A stretch of 24,830 nucleotides of DNA, taken from WLJO01 sp032117595. Lineage in GTDB: Bacteria > Actinomycetota > Acidimicrobiia > Acidimicrobiales > Ilumatobacteraceae. Made by a program: the position numbers and the translations under genes. The DNA is taken from the NCBI GenBank assembly GCA_032117595.1, contig JAULYZ010000143.1:1-24830 (forward strand), in the 5' to 3' direction. Below, in pieces: positions 15,194-20,650 of this stretch (the first letter of the stretch is position 1; each line of letters opens with the position of its first letter). The notes under the pieces are model-generated. The model had not been told where the DNA came from. It did no database searches and worked only from the letters and a program-made list of their open reading frames with translations.

Positions 15194-15532
15194 TCAGACC
15201 GCGTCGGGACCCTCTTCCCCGGTGCGGATCCGAACGATGCGGTCCACGGTGGTCACCCAGATCTTGCCGTCGCCGATCTTGCCGGTGGCCGCGCTCGAAC
15301 GGATGGCATCGACCACGGTGTCGACGAGGTGGTCGTCGACCACGGCCTCCACCCGGGCCTTCGGGACGAAGTCGATCTTGTACTCGGTCCCGCGGTAGGT
15401 CTCGGTGTGGCCACCCTGGCGGCCGAAGCCGCGTGCCTCGCTCACGGTGATGCCGGTGACCCCGGCAGCCTTGAGCGCGTCCTTGACCTCGTCGAGCTTG
15501 AACGGCTTGATGATGGCGGTGATGAGTTTCAT
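15194..15532 (-). CDS. glnK: Nitrogen regulatory protein P-II (copy 1)
   Basis: This 112-aa trimeric signalling protein senses 2-oxoglutarate, ATP and ADP and controls the ammonium channel and glutamine metabolism. Motifs are MKLITAIIKPFKLDEVKDAL, the T-loop RGFGRQGGHTETYRGTEY with the modifiable Tyr51, KIDFVPK, and the nucleotide-binding GKIGDGKIWV. Actinobacterial GlnK is adenylylated at Tyr51 by GlnD. It pairs with the amt gene just upstream. A Shine-Dalgarno-like AAGGTGA lies 7 nt before the ATG. It shares about 88 of 112 residues (counted by eye) with the second P-II copy at 17090; differences cluster in the region after the T-loop (residues 59-82). Confidence 0.97.
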   Translation of the reverse strand: MKLITAIIKPFKLDEVKDALKAAGVTGITVSEARGFGRQGGHTETYRGTEYKIDFVPKARVEAVVDDHLVDTVVDAIRSSAATGKIGDGKIWVTTVDRIVRIRTGEEGPDAV

Positions 15533-15571
15533 GGCTTGGTCACCTTACTTCTGGAGCGGAGCGGGCGTTCG

Positions 15572-15589
15572 GAGCGGAGGGGTCCGCTC
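15572..15589. other. Short hairpin between amt1 and glnK1
   Basis: GAGCGGA and TCCGCTC form a perfect 7-bp stem around a 4-nt G loop in the 82-nt gap between the amt1 stop and the glnK1 start. It could tune the amt-to-glnK expression ratio by partial termination or RNA processing. No U-tract follows. Confidence 0.5.
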
Positions 15590-15614
15590 GGGAGGGAGTG
15601 ATGGGGTCGACGGG

Positions 15615-16862
15615 TCACGACTGGTAGGCCGATTCGGCGTGCTGGCTCTGGTCGAGCCCGCGGAGTTCGGCCTCCTCGTCGACACGGAGGCCGATGGTCT
15701 TCTCGATGATGTAGGCGATGAGGTAGGAGACCACGAAGGAGAAGGCGATCACTGCACCGACCGCCACCAGCTGGTCGACGAGCAGGTCTGCGCCGCCGCC
15801 GAAGAAGACGCCGTCGGCGCCGATGCCGGTGGCCGACTTGTCGGCGAAGAAGCCCAGCGCGATGGAGCCGAACAGTCCGCCGATGAGGTGCACGGCGAGC
15901 ACGTCGAGGCTGTCGTCGACACGGAGGAGATTCTTCAGCTTGAGGCTGAGGTAGCAGATCACTCCGGCGAGGGCACCGATGATGACCGGTGACATCCCGC
16001 CCACGAATCCGGCGCAGGGGGTGATGGCCACGAGACCCGCAACGGCACCCGAGCAGGCGCCGAGCGTCGTGGCGTGTCCGGCCACGAGCCGCTCCACGAG
16101 CAGCCACGACAGCATCGCTGCTGCGGCAGCGAGGTGGGTGTTGACGAGGGCCTGGGCGGAGATGCCGTCGGCACCGAGCGCCGACCCTGCGTTGAATCCG
16201 AACCAGCCGAACCACAGGATGCCGGTACCGAGAACCGTGAGCGGCAGGTTGTGCGGGGGCATCGGCTCTTTCATCCAGCCGCGCCGCGGGCCCACCACCA
16301 TCGCAATGGCAAGTGCTGCAATGCCTGCGTTGACGTGGATGGCTGCACCGCCGGCGAAGTCGAGCGCGCCGCGCTTGAAGAGCCATCCATTCGGGCTGAA
16401 CACCCAGCGGGCGACCACGGCGTAGACGAGGATCGACCAGATGCCGATGAAGAGTGCGTAGGAGCCGAACTTGAGCCGGTCGGCGGTGGCGCCCGTGATG
16501 AGTGCCGGGGTGATCACGGCGAACATCATCTGGAATGCCATGAACACCATCGCAGGAACGACGAGGGTGTCGCCGTATCCGGGGAGCTGTGCTGCCTTGG
16601 TGACATCGCCCACGACGTCGTTGAGGAACGCAAAGTCGAAGTTGCCGATGAGGCTGTCGCTGCCGCCGAAGGCGAGGCTGAATCCGACGAAGACCCAGAG
16701 CACGCTCACCAAGCCCATCGCAAAGATGTTCTGCATGAGCATGCCGAGCACGTTCTTGCTGCGGACCATGCCGCCGTAGAACAGCGCCAGGCCGGGGGTC
16801 ATGAACAGGACGAGTCCTGCTGAGATGAGCACCCAAGCGGTGGCGCCCGAGTTGATGTCCAT
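15615..16862 (-). CDS. amt: Ammonium transporter Amt (copy 1)
   Basis: This 415-aa Amt/Mep/Rh channel conducts ammonium into the cell and is blocked by P-II. It is predicted to have eleven membrane segments, beginning WVLISAGLVLFMTPGLALFYGG. Family hallmarks are ALDFAGGAAIHVNAGIAAL (conserved Asp and first channel His) and VHLIGGLFGSIALG (second channel His), and DGVF near the C-terminus. There is no N-terminal signal peptide, unlike copy 2. I chose ATG 16862 (MDINSG), since a longer reading back to 16964 would run through the promoter and operator boxes. glnK1 follows after 82 nt. The promoter carries the 11-bp box array at 16925-16962, suggesting nitrogen-responsive activation. Confidence 0.96.
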   Translation of the reverse strand: MDINSGATAWVLISAGLVLFMTPGLALFYGGMVRSKNVLGMLMQNIFAMGLVSVLWVFVGFSLAFGGSDSLIGNFDFAFLNDVVGDVTKAAQLPGYGDTLVVPAMVFMAFQMMFAVITPALITGATADRLKFGSYALFIGIWSILVYAVVARWVFSPNGWLFKRGALDFAGGAAIHVNAGIAALAIAMVVGPRRGWMKEPMPPHNLPLTVLGTGILWFGWFGFNAGSALGADGISAQALVNTHLAAAAAMLSWLLVERLVAGHATTLGACSGAVAGLVAITPCAGFVGGMSPVIIGALAGVICYLSLKLKNLLRVDDSLDVLAVHLIGGLFGSIALGFFADKSATGIGADGVFFGGGADLLVDQLVAVGAVIAFSFVVSYLIAYIIEKTIGLRVDEEAELRGLDQSQHAESAYQS

Positions 16863-16908
16863 GGTGATTCGACCCTTTCTCACGCTGGGGTCCTTCGACC
16901 CATGCGAC

Positions 16909-16914
16909 ACGGTA
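16909..16914 (-). promoter_or_regulatory. -10 element TACCGT of the amt1-glnK1 operon
   Basis: TACCGT (ACGGTA on the plus strand) lies 46 nt before ATG 16862. It is separated by exactly 10 nt from the first box of the operator array. The same hexamer and spacing occur before amt2. Confidence 0.7.
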
Positions 16915-16924
16915 GGGAGTCGAT

Positions 16925-16962
16925 GTTTCGGCGGTGTTTCTGAACCGTCTGAAGAACGAAAC
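16925..16962 (-). promoter_or_regulatory. 11-bp-phased box array (GlnR/OmpR-type operator) upstream of amt1
   Basis: Plus-strand boxes are GTTTC (16925), GTTTC (16936) and GTCTG (16947), each separated by 6 nt, with an inverted GAAAC in the next register at 16958. On the transcribed strand this reads CAGAC-N6-GAAAC-N6-GAAAC-N10-TACCGT. The 11-bp direct-repeat period and the position overlapping the -35 region are typical of OmpR/PhoB/GlnR-family activators. The box consensus resembles GlnR sites (gTnAC-N6-GnAAC). Confidence 0.7.
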
Positions 16963-17000
16963 ACCGGGCCGGTGCCGCATTGCTGCGGTCCCGACCCGGT
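16963..17000 (-). terminator. Strong intrinsic terminator of the amt2-glnK2 unit
   Basis: On the minus strand the transcript folds as an 8-bp outer stem (ACCGGGUC/GGCCCGGU), a short internal loop, a 5-bp inner stem (CCGCA/UGCGG) and a GCAA tetraloop. It is followed by the U-rich tail GUUUCGUUCUUC. The tail overlaps the amt1 operator boxes. It separates the upstream amt2-glnK2 unit from amt1-glnK1. Confidence 0.8.
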
Positions 17001-17013
17001 GCTCCTGCCCCTA

Positions 17014-17027
17014 CCGGAAGGTTCCGG
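17014..17027. other. Small inverted repeat 3' of glnK2
   Basis: CCGGAA-GG-TTCCGG lies between glnK2 and the main terminator. Its loop is too short for a good hairpin, so it may be a protein site or a by-product of composition. Confidence 0.3.
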
Positions 17028-17039
17028 AGGACGGTGGGG

Positions 17040-17060
17040 GATCCGACGGGGGTTCGGATC
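17040..17060. other. Hairpin 3' of glnK2
   Basis: GATCCGA and TCGGATC form a perfect 7-bp stem with a 7-nt loop, 30 nt downstream of the glnK2 stop on the minus strand. It is probably part of the 3' structure before the main terminator. Confidence 0.45.
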
Positions 17061-17073
17061 GTCCCGAGATGAT

Positions 17074-17088
17074 CGTTCGAGTCGAACG
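17074..17088. other. Inverted repeat abutting the glnK2 stop
   Basis: CGTTCGA-G-TCGAACG is a perfect 7-bp inverted repeat with a 1-nt centre, next to the TAG stop codon at 17090. It could extrude only as an imperfect hairpin; function unknown. Confidence 0.4.
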
Positions 17089-17089
17089 G

Positions 17090-17428
17090 CTAGATGGCCT
17101 CCGGGCCCTCCTCGCCGGTGCGGATCCGGACGATGCGACTCACGTCGGAGACCCAGATCTTGCCGTCGCCGATCTTGCCGGTCTGGGCGCTCGTGCGGAT
17201 CGCGTCGATGATCGAGTCTGCGACGGCGTCGTCGCAGACCACCTCGAACCGGATCTTCGGGACGAAGTCGATCTTGTACTCCGCCCCGCGGTAGGTCTCG
17301 GTGTGACCGCCCTGGCGACCGAAGCCACGTGCTTCGCTCACCGTGATGCCGGCAGCGCCGGCCGCACGGAGAGCGTCCTTCACGTCATCGATCTTGAAGG
17401 GCTTGACGATTGCGGTGATGAGTTTCAT
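17090..17428 (-). CDS. glnK: Nitrogen regulatory protein P-II (copy 2)
   Basis: This 112-aa P-II protein has the same signatures as copy 1: MKLITAIVKPFKIDDVKDAL, T-loop GGHTETYRGAEY with Tyr51, and GKIGDGKIWV. It presumably pairs with Amt copy 2, whose stop is 27 nt upstream. The short gap, with a purine-rich AAAGAGAGAGA ribosome-binding region, indicates co-transcription. Differences from copy 1 lie mainly in residues 59-82 (for example Ile59, Phe61, Cys65, Ala68), on the body next to the T-loop. The two copies may therefore discriminate between the two Amt proteins, or act on other partners such as the downstream FrhB protein. Copy 2 is followed by several hairpins and a terminator. Confidence 0.97.
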   Translation of the reverse strand: MKLITAIVKPFKIDDVKDALRAAGAAGITVSEARGFGRQGGHTETYRGAEYKIDFVPKIRFEVVCDDAVADSIIDAIRTSAQTGKIGDGKIWVSDVSRIVRIRTGEEGPEAI

Positions 17429-17455
17429 GTTGTCGTCTCTCTCTTTCGTGGTGGC

Positions 17456-18823
17456 TCAGCGGAGCACCATGTCGTCGTTGACGTAACCGGGCACGCCGTG
17501 CTCGTGCACGTCGAGTCCCTCGATCTCCTCCTGCTGGTCCACACGCAGACCGATGGTCGACTTGAGGACGAAGAACAGGATGCCCGTGGTGACCAGCACG
17601 AAGGCCGCGATCGACACCACGCCGATGAGCTGCGAGAGGAGCTGATCGCCACCGCCGCCGTAGAAGAGCCCCTTCTGCACCACGCCGTCCGCCTCGGTGG
17701 CCGAGAACAGGCCCACAGCCAGGGTGCCGAAGGCACCGCAGACGCCGTGCACGCTGATGGCACCGACCGGGTCGTCGATCCGGACCCGGTCCCAGAAGAT
17801 CACCGAGAACACAACGATCACACCAGCGATGGCACCGATGATGACCGCGCCGAGGGCGTTCACGGCCCAGCAGCCAGCGGTAACACCGACGAGGCCGGCG
17901 AGCAGACCGTTGCCGGTCATTGCGACGTCGGGCTTGCCGTCCTTGACCCACGTGACGAGCATGGCCATCACGGCTCCTGCCGCAGCGGCGAGCGTGGTGT
18001 TCACCGCGATCTTGCCGATCACCGGGTCGGCCCCGAGCTGGGAGCCGGGGTTGAAGCCGTACCAGCCCACGAGGAGAACGAAGCAACCGAGGATGGCGAA
18101 GGGGATGTTGTGTCCGGGAATGGCCCGGGGCTTGCCGTCGGGGCCGTACTTGCCGATGCGCGGTCCGAGGAAATACGCACCCATGATCGAGGCGCAGCCG
18201 CCCACCATGTGCACGAGTGCACTGCCGGCGAAGTCGTGGAAGGGCGTGTCGAGCTGGAAGAGCCAGCCGCCGCCCCACTGCCAGCGCACCACGATCGGGT
18301 AGATGACCGCCGAGATCACGGCGCTGTAGATCACATAGGTCTTGAACTTGGTGCGCTCGGCCATGGCGCCCGACACGATCGTTGCAGCCGTCGCGGCGAA
18401 CGCGACCTGGAAGGTGAAGAACACGAACTTGTCGAGGGTTCCGTACGAGAACACCCCGTCGCCCATGAGGAACCAACCGTCGCCGCCGATGAACTTGCCA
18501 GCCCCGGTGAAGTCGCCGCCGAACGCAATGGCGTAGCCCACAGCGAAGAAGAGCAGCGCGCCGACGCAGAAGTCCATGAGGTTCTTCATGAAGATGTTGG
18601 CGACGTTCTTGGCACGGGTAAGCCCCGCCTCGACGAGCGCGAAGCCCGCCTGCATGAAGATCACGAGCACCGCGGCAACGAGGATCCACACGTTGTCGAG
18701 AATGCTCTTGACGTCGGCCGGCGTGGGCCCCTCCTCCTGGGCGAGGGCGATCCCGGATCCAAGCGCCGTTGCAGCGAGCACGACGCCGGATCCCACACAA
18801 AACTTCAGCGCTGTACGGCGCAT
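17456..18823 (-). CDS. amt: Ammonium transporter Amt (copy 2, with signal peptide)
   Basis: This 455-aa ammonium channel has an N-terminal cleavable signal peptide (MRRTALKFCVGSGVV to a likely AxA site in GIALA), which is found in AmtB-type proteins. The body has the channel motifs HDFAGSALVHMVGGCASIMGAYF (conserved Asp and His) and ISVHGVCGAFGTLAVGLF (second His). It ends with a cytoplasmic tail EEIEGLDVHEHGVPGYVNDDMVLR that matches the AmtB C-terminal P-II-interaction tail. ATG 18823 has a good Shine-Dalgarno AAAGGA 6 nt before it; a longer reading to 19141 runs through the promoter. glnK2 follows after 27 nt. The promoter carries the five-box array at 18913-18961. Confidence 0.96.
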   Translation of the reverse strand: MRRTALKFCVGSGVVLAATALGSGIALAQEEGPTPADVKSILDNVWILVAAVLVIFMQAGFALVEAGLTRAKNVANIFMKNLMDFCVGALLFFAVGYAIAFGGDFTGAGKFIGGDGWFLMGDGVFSYGTLDKFVFFTFQVAFAATAATIVSGAMAERTKFKTYVIYSAVISAVIYPIVVRWQWGGGWLFQLDTPFHDFAGSALVHMVGGCASIMGAYFLGPRIGKYGPDGKPRAIPGHNIPFAILGCFVLLVGWYGFNPGSQLGADPVIGKIAVNTTLAAAAGAVMAMLVTWVKDGKPDVAMTGNGLLAGLVGVTAGCWAVNALGAVIIGAIAGVIVVFSVIFWDRVRIDDPVGAISVHGVCGAFGTLAVGLFSATEADGVVQKGLFYGGGGDQLLSQLIGVVSIAAFVLVTTGILFFVLKSTIGLRVDQQEEIEGLDVHEHGVPGYVNDDMVLR

Positions 18824-18896
18824 GGTGGTCCTTTCTTCCGTTTGGGGGTAGTTGGGCAGGAACGGGACGACACGGCGCTGGATCGACCCACGGCGA

Positions 18897-18902
18897 ACGG
18901 TA
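18897..18902 (-). promoter_or_regulatory. -10 element TACCGT of the amt2-glnK2 operon
   Basis: TACCGT (ACGGTA on the plus strand) lies 73 nt before ATG 18823, giving a leader of about 67 nt. It is exactly 10 nt from the first operator box, as before amt1. Confidence 0.7.
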
Positions 18903-18912
18903 AGACGTGCTC

Positions 18913-18961
18913 GTTTCCGCAATGTCCGAACTCTGTTTCGGCCGTGTGAAGCGATCGTTTG
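18913..18961 (-). promoter_or_regulatory. Five-box 11-bp-phased array (GlnR/OmpR-type operator) upstream of amt2
   Basis: Plus-strand boxes GTTTC (18913), GTCCG (18924), GTTTC (18935), GTGAA (18946) and GTTTG (18957) occur at an exact 11-bp period with 6-nt spacers. Read on the transcribed strand, the middle four are TTCAC-N6-GAAAC-N6-CGGAC-N6-GAAAC, alternating like the GlnR a- and b-boxes gTnAC-N6-GnAAC. The array ends 10 nt upstream of TACCGT and overlaps the -35 region. Confidence 0.75.
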
Positions 18962-18986
18962 CCGTGCGACGCGTCGTTGGCTCAGG

Positions 18987-19271
18987 TCACGACTCGAGCA
19001 GGGCGCGTGCTGCTGGCAGGGCGTCGTGCTGCAGTATCCAGCCACGAGACCGGACGGTGCGGATCGAGTCCGGTCCGAGTCGGCGACGGATCTGCACGAG
19101 CAGCGCGTCGCATCGACGCTCGCTGCGCCCGGCGAGCCCACTCAGGCGGGCGAGCTCCCGCCGGCTCACGACCCGGTCGCTGAACTGCACCAGGGCGGCG
19201 AGCACGGCGAGTTCCTGCCCCGAGGGAGGTTCTTCTGCGTCGACGAGGGGGGTATCGATGACGGAGACCAT
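18987..19271 (-). CDS. Stand-alone OmpR/PhoB-type winged-helix DNA-binding protein (candidate nitrogen regulator)
   Basis: This 94-aa protein consists almost entirely of a transcriptional-regulator C-terminal winged helix. SGQELAVLAALVQFSDRVVSRRELARLSG corresponds to the first helices. The recognition helix SERRCDALLVQIRRRLG is equivalent to RTVDVHIRRLRxKLG in PhoB and GlnR, and IRTVRSRGWIL is the wing. There is no receiver domain, so it would not be controlled by aspartate phosphorylation. It lies immediately upstream of amt2 on the same strand, and its own promoter has four boxes of the same 11-bp type, indicating autoregulation and control of the amt-glnK units. ATG 19271 has a TAGGTT -10 at 7 nt. 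The regulatory role is inferred. Confidence 0.85.
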   Translation of the reverse strand: MVSVIDTPLVDAEEPPSGQELAVLAALVQFSDRVVSRRELARLSGLAGRSERRCDALLVQIRRRLGPDSIRTVRSRGWILQHDALPAARALLES

Positions 19272-19278
19272 GCCGGCG

Positions 19279-19284
19279 AACCTA
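19279..19284 (-). promoter_or_regulatory. -10 element TAGGTT, leaderless start of the winged-helix regulator
   Basis: On the minus strand TAGGTT is followed by 7 nt (CGCCGGC) and ATG 19271. The first operator box lies exactly 10 nt upstream of the hexamer. Confidence 0.65.
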
Positions 19285-19294
19285 AGCAGGGGCG

Positions 19295-19332
19295 GTTTCC
19301 CGACTGTTCGCGTTCTGTGAACGGGATGTGAA
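19295..19332 (-). promoter_or_regulatory. Four-box 11-bp-phased array (GlnR/OmpR-type operator) upstream of the winged-helix regulator
   Basis: Plus-strand boxes are GTTTC (19295), GTTCG (19306), GTGAA (19317) and GTGAA (19328), with 6-nt spacers. On the transcribed strand they read TTCAC-N6-TTCAC-N6-CGAAC-N6-GAAAC, then 10 nt, then TAGGTT. The array lies in the divergent region and is 33 nt upstream of the -10 of the acyl-CoA dehydrogenase gene, which it might also affect. Confidence 0.72.
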
Positions 19333-19365
19333 CAGGGTCCGGGTGGTGCCCCGGGGCGACACTCC

Positions 19366-19371
19366 TAGCCT
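19366..19371 (+). promoter_or_regulatory. -10 element TAGCCT, leaderless start of the acyl-CoA dehydrogenase
   Basis: TAGCCT is followed by 6 nt (TGCGCC) and ATG 19378, with no Shine-Dalgarno sequence. Confidence 0.55.
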
Positions 19372-19377
19372 TGCGCC

Positions 19378-20607
19378 ATGGACCTCTCCTACCCCGACGA
19401 CGCCGAAGCCTTCCGCATCGAGATCCGGGCCTGGCTCGAGCAGAACCTCCCTGCCGGATGGTTCGAGCCCGGGTTCGAGATGGGCGCCGAGGAACGGCGC
19501 AGTTTCAACGAGGACTGGCCGCGCCGCCTCTACGAGGGCGGCTGGATCTGCGCCACCTGGCCCACCGAGTACGGCGGGCGCGGCCTCAACACGATGCAAG
19601 GGGTGGTGCTGGCCGAGGAGTTCGCCCGGGCCAAGGCACCCCTGCGCGCCGACTTCTTCGGCGACACCCTGGTAGGCCCCACCATCCTGCAGTGGGGGAC
19701 CGAGGCGCAAAAGCGCGAGTTCCTCCCGAACATCCTGAACGGCTCCACCCGTTGGTGCCAGGGCTTCAGCGAGCCGAACTCGGGCTCGGACCTGGCTTCG
19801 TTGAAGACCACTGCGGTGCTCGACGGCGACGAGTGGGTCATCAACGGCCAGAAGGTCTGGACCACGGGCGGCCACCATGCCGACTACTGCTTCTTGCTCA
19901 CCCGTACCGACACCGATGCCCCCAAGCACAAGGGCATCTCCTATCTGCTCGTCCCGATGCGCCAGCCCGGTATCGAGGTGCGCGGCATCGTGCAGCCCGA
20001 CGGCACCGCTGAGTTCTGCGAGGTGTTCTTCGACAACGCGCGGTGTCCGAAGGACAACGTCGTTGGCGGGGTCAACGAGGGGTGGAAGGTCGCCAACTCC
20101 ACGCTCGCGTTCGAGCGTGGCATGAGCGCCACCACCGGCTACCGACGCTTCGAGGAGGAGTACCGCCTGATGACGGCAGAGGCCGAGCAGCGCAATCTTC
20201 TCGACGACCCGATCCTCCGCCAGCGCCTCATGCGCTACTACAGCAAGATCCAGATCCTTCGCATCAATGGCCTGCGTTCACTGACCGCAACCGTGAAGGG
20301 CATCAAGGATCCGGGTGTGGGCGCGCTGGGCGCCACGAACAAGATGTTCTGGAGCGAGATGCACAAAGAGGCCATGGAACTCTGCCTCGAGATCTTTGGC
20401 GCAGACTCCATGCTCGTCAGCACCGGCCCGTCGTCGGGTTCGTGGCCCGGCACCGGCCGGGACAAGCGCCGCGACGGTTACCCGGTGAGCTCGATGATGT
20501 CGGCGTTCTTCTTCAGCAGGTCCGAGACCATCTGGGGCGGTACATCGCAGATCCAGCGCAACATCGTGGGCGAGCGCGTCCTCGGGCTTCCCAAGGAGCC
20601 CGGCTGA
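19378..20607 (+). CDS. Acyl-CoA dehydrogenase family protein
   Basis: This 409-aa flavoprotein catalyses alpha,beta-dehydrogenation of acyl-CoA and passes electrons to ETF. The N-terminal helical domain has FRIEIRAWLEQNLP. The FAD/acyl-CoA-binding middle domain has WCQGFSEPNSGSDLASLKT and WVINGQKVWTTGG. The C-terminal domain ends GGTSQIQRNIVGERVLGLPKEPG. At the site of the catalytic Glu of short/medium-chain enzymes (YEGTSQIQR) it has Gly (WGGTSQIQR); a Glu in LAFERGM aligns with the alternative catalytic Glu of isovaleryl-CoA and long-chain enzymes. It is of the type often found in steroid or branched acyl-CoA pathways. The substrate is not assigned. Confidence 0.95.
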   Translation: MDLSYPDDAEAFRIEIRAWLEQNLPAGWFEPGFEMGAEERRSFNEDWPRRLYEGGWICATWPTEYGGRGLNTMQGVVLAEEFARAKAPLRADFFGDTLVGPTILQWGTEAQKREFLPNILNGSTRWCQGFSEPNSGSDLASLKTTAVLDGDEWVINGQKVWTTGGHHADYCFLLTRTDTDAPKHKGISYLLVPMRQPGIEVRGIVQPDGTAEFCEVFFDNARCPKDNVVGGVNEGWKVANSTLAFERGMSATTGYRRFEEEYRLMTAEAEQRNLLDDPILRQRLMRYYSKIQILRINGLRSLTATVKGIKDPGVGALGATNKMFWSEMHKEAMELCLEIFGADSMLVSTGPSSGSWPGTGRDKRRDGYPVSSMMSAFFFSRSETIWGGTSQIQRNIVGERVLGLPKEPG

Positions 20608-20632
20608 TCCCGATCGGAGCGCCCTGCACGGT

Positions 20633-20650
20633 GACTGACGCGCGTCAGTC
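20633..20650. terminator. Perfect 18-bp palindrome, probable bidirectional terminator
   Basis: GACTGAC-GCGC-GTCAGTC lies between the convergent acyl-CoA dehydrogenase and beta-lactamase-fold genes and overlaps the stop codon of the latter. It can form the same hairpin in both transcripts. There is no U-tract. Confidence 0.65.

Noticed and set aside
15193..15232. 11-bp box array before the FrhB-family gene
   Set aside because: Only one GT falls in register at 10 nt from the TAGAGT; the next position is CT, so no array.
16863..17089. tRNA, riboswitch or small RNA in the glnK2-amt1 gap
   Set aside because: The strong structure is explained by the terminator and operator; no cloverleaf or known aptamer pattern was found.
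18926..18941. Palindrome CCGAA-N6-TTCGG as a separate operator
   Set aside because: It falls within the boxes at 18924 and 18935 and is better explained by the 11-bp array.
16934..18949. 671-codon open frame on the plus strand across amt2 and glnK2
   Set aside because: Antisense shadow of two certain genes in high-GC DNA; the product is Asp/His/Glu-biased and has no domain.
18824..19141. Longer N-terminus for Amt2 from 19141
   Set aside because: It would translate through the operator array, -10 and part of the regulator gene; the ATG at 18823 has a Shine-Dalgarno and a proper signal peptide.
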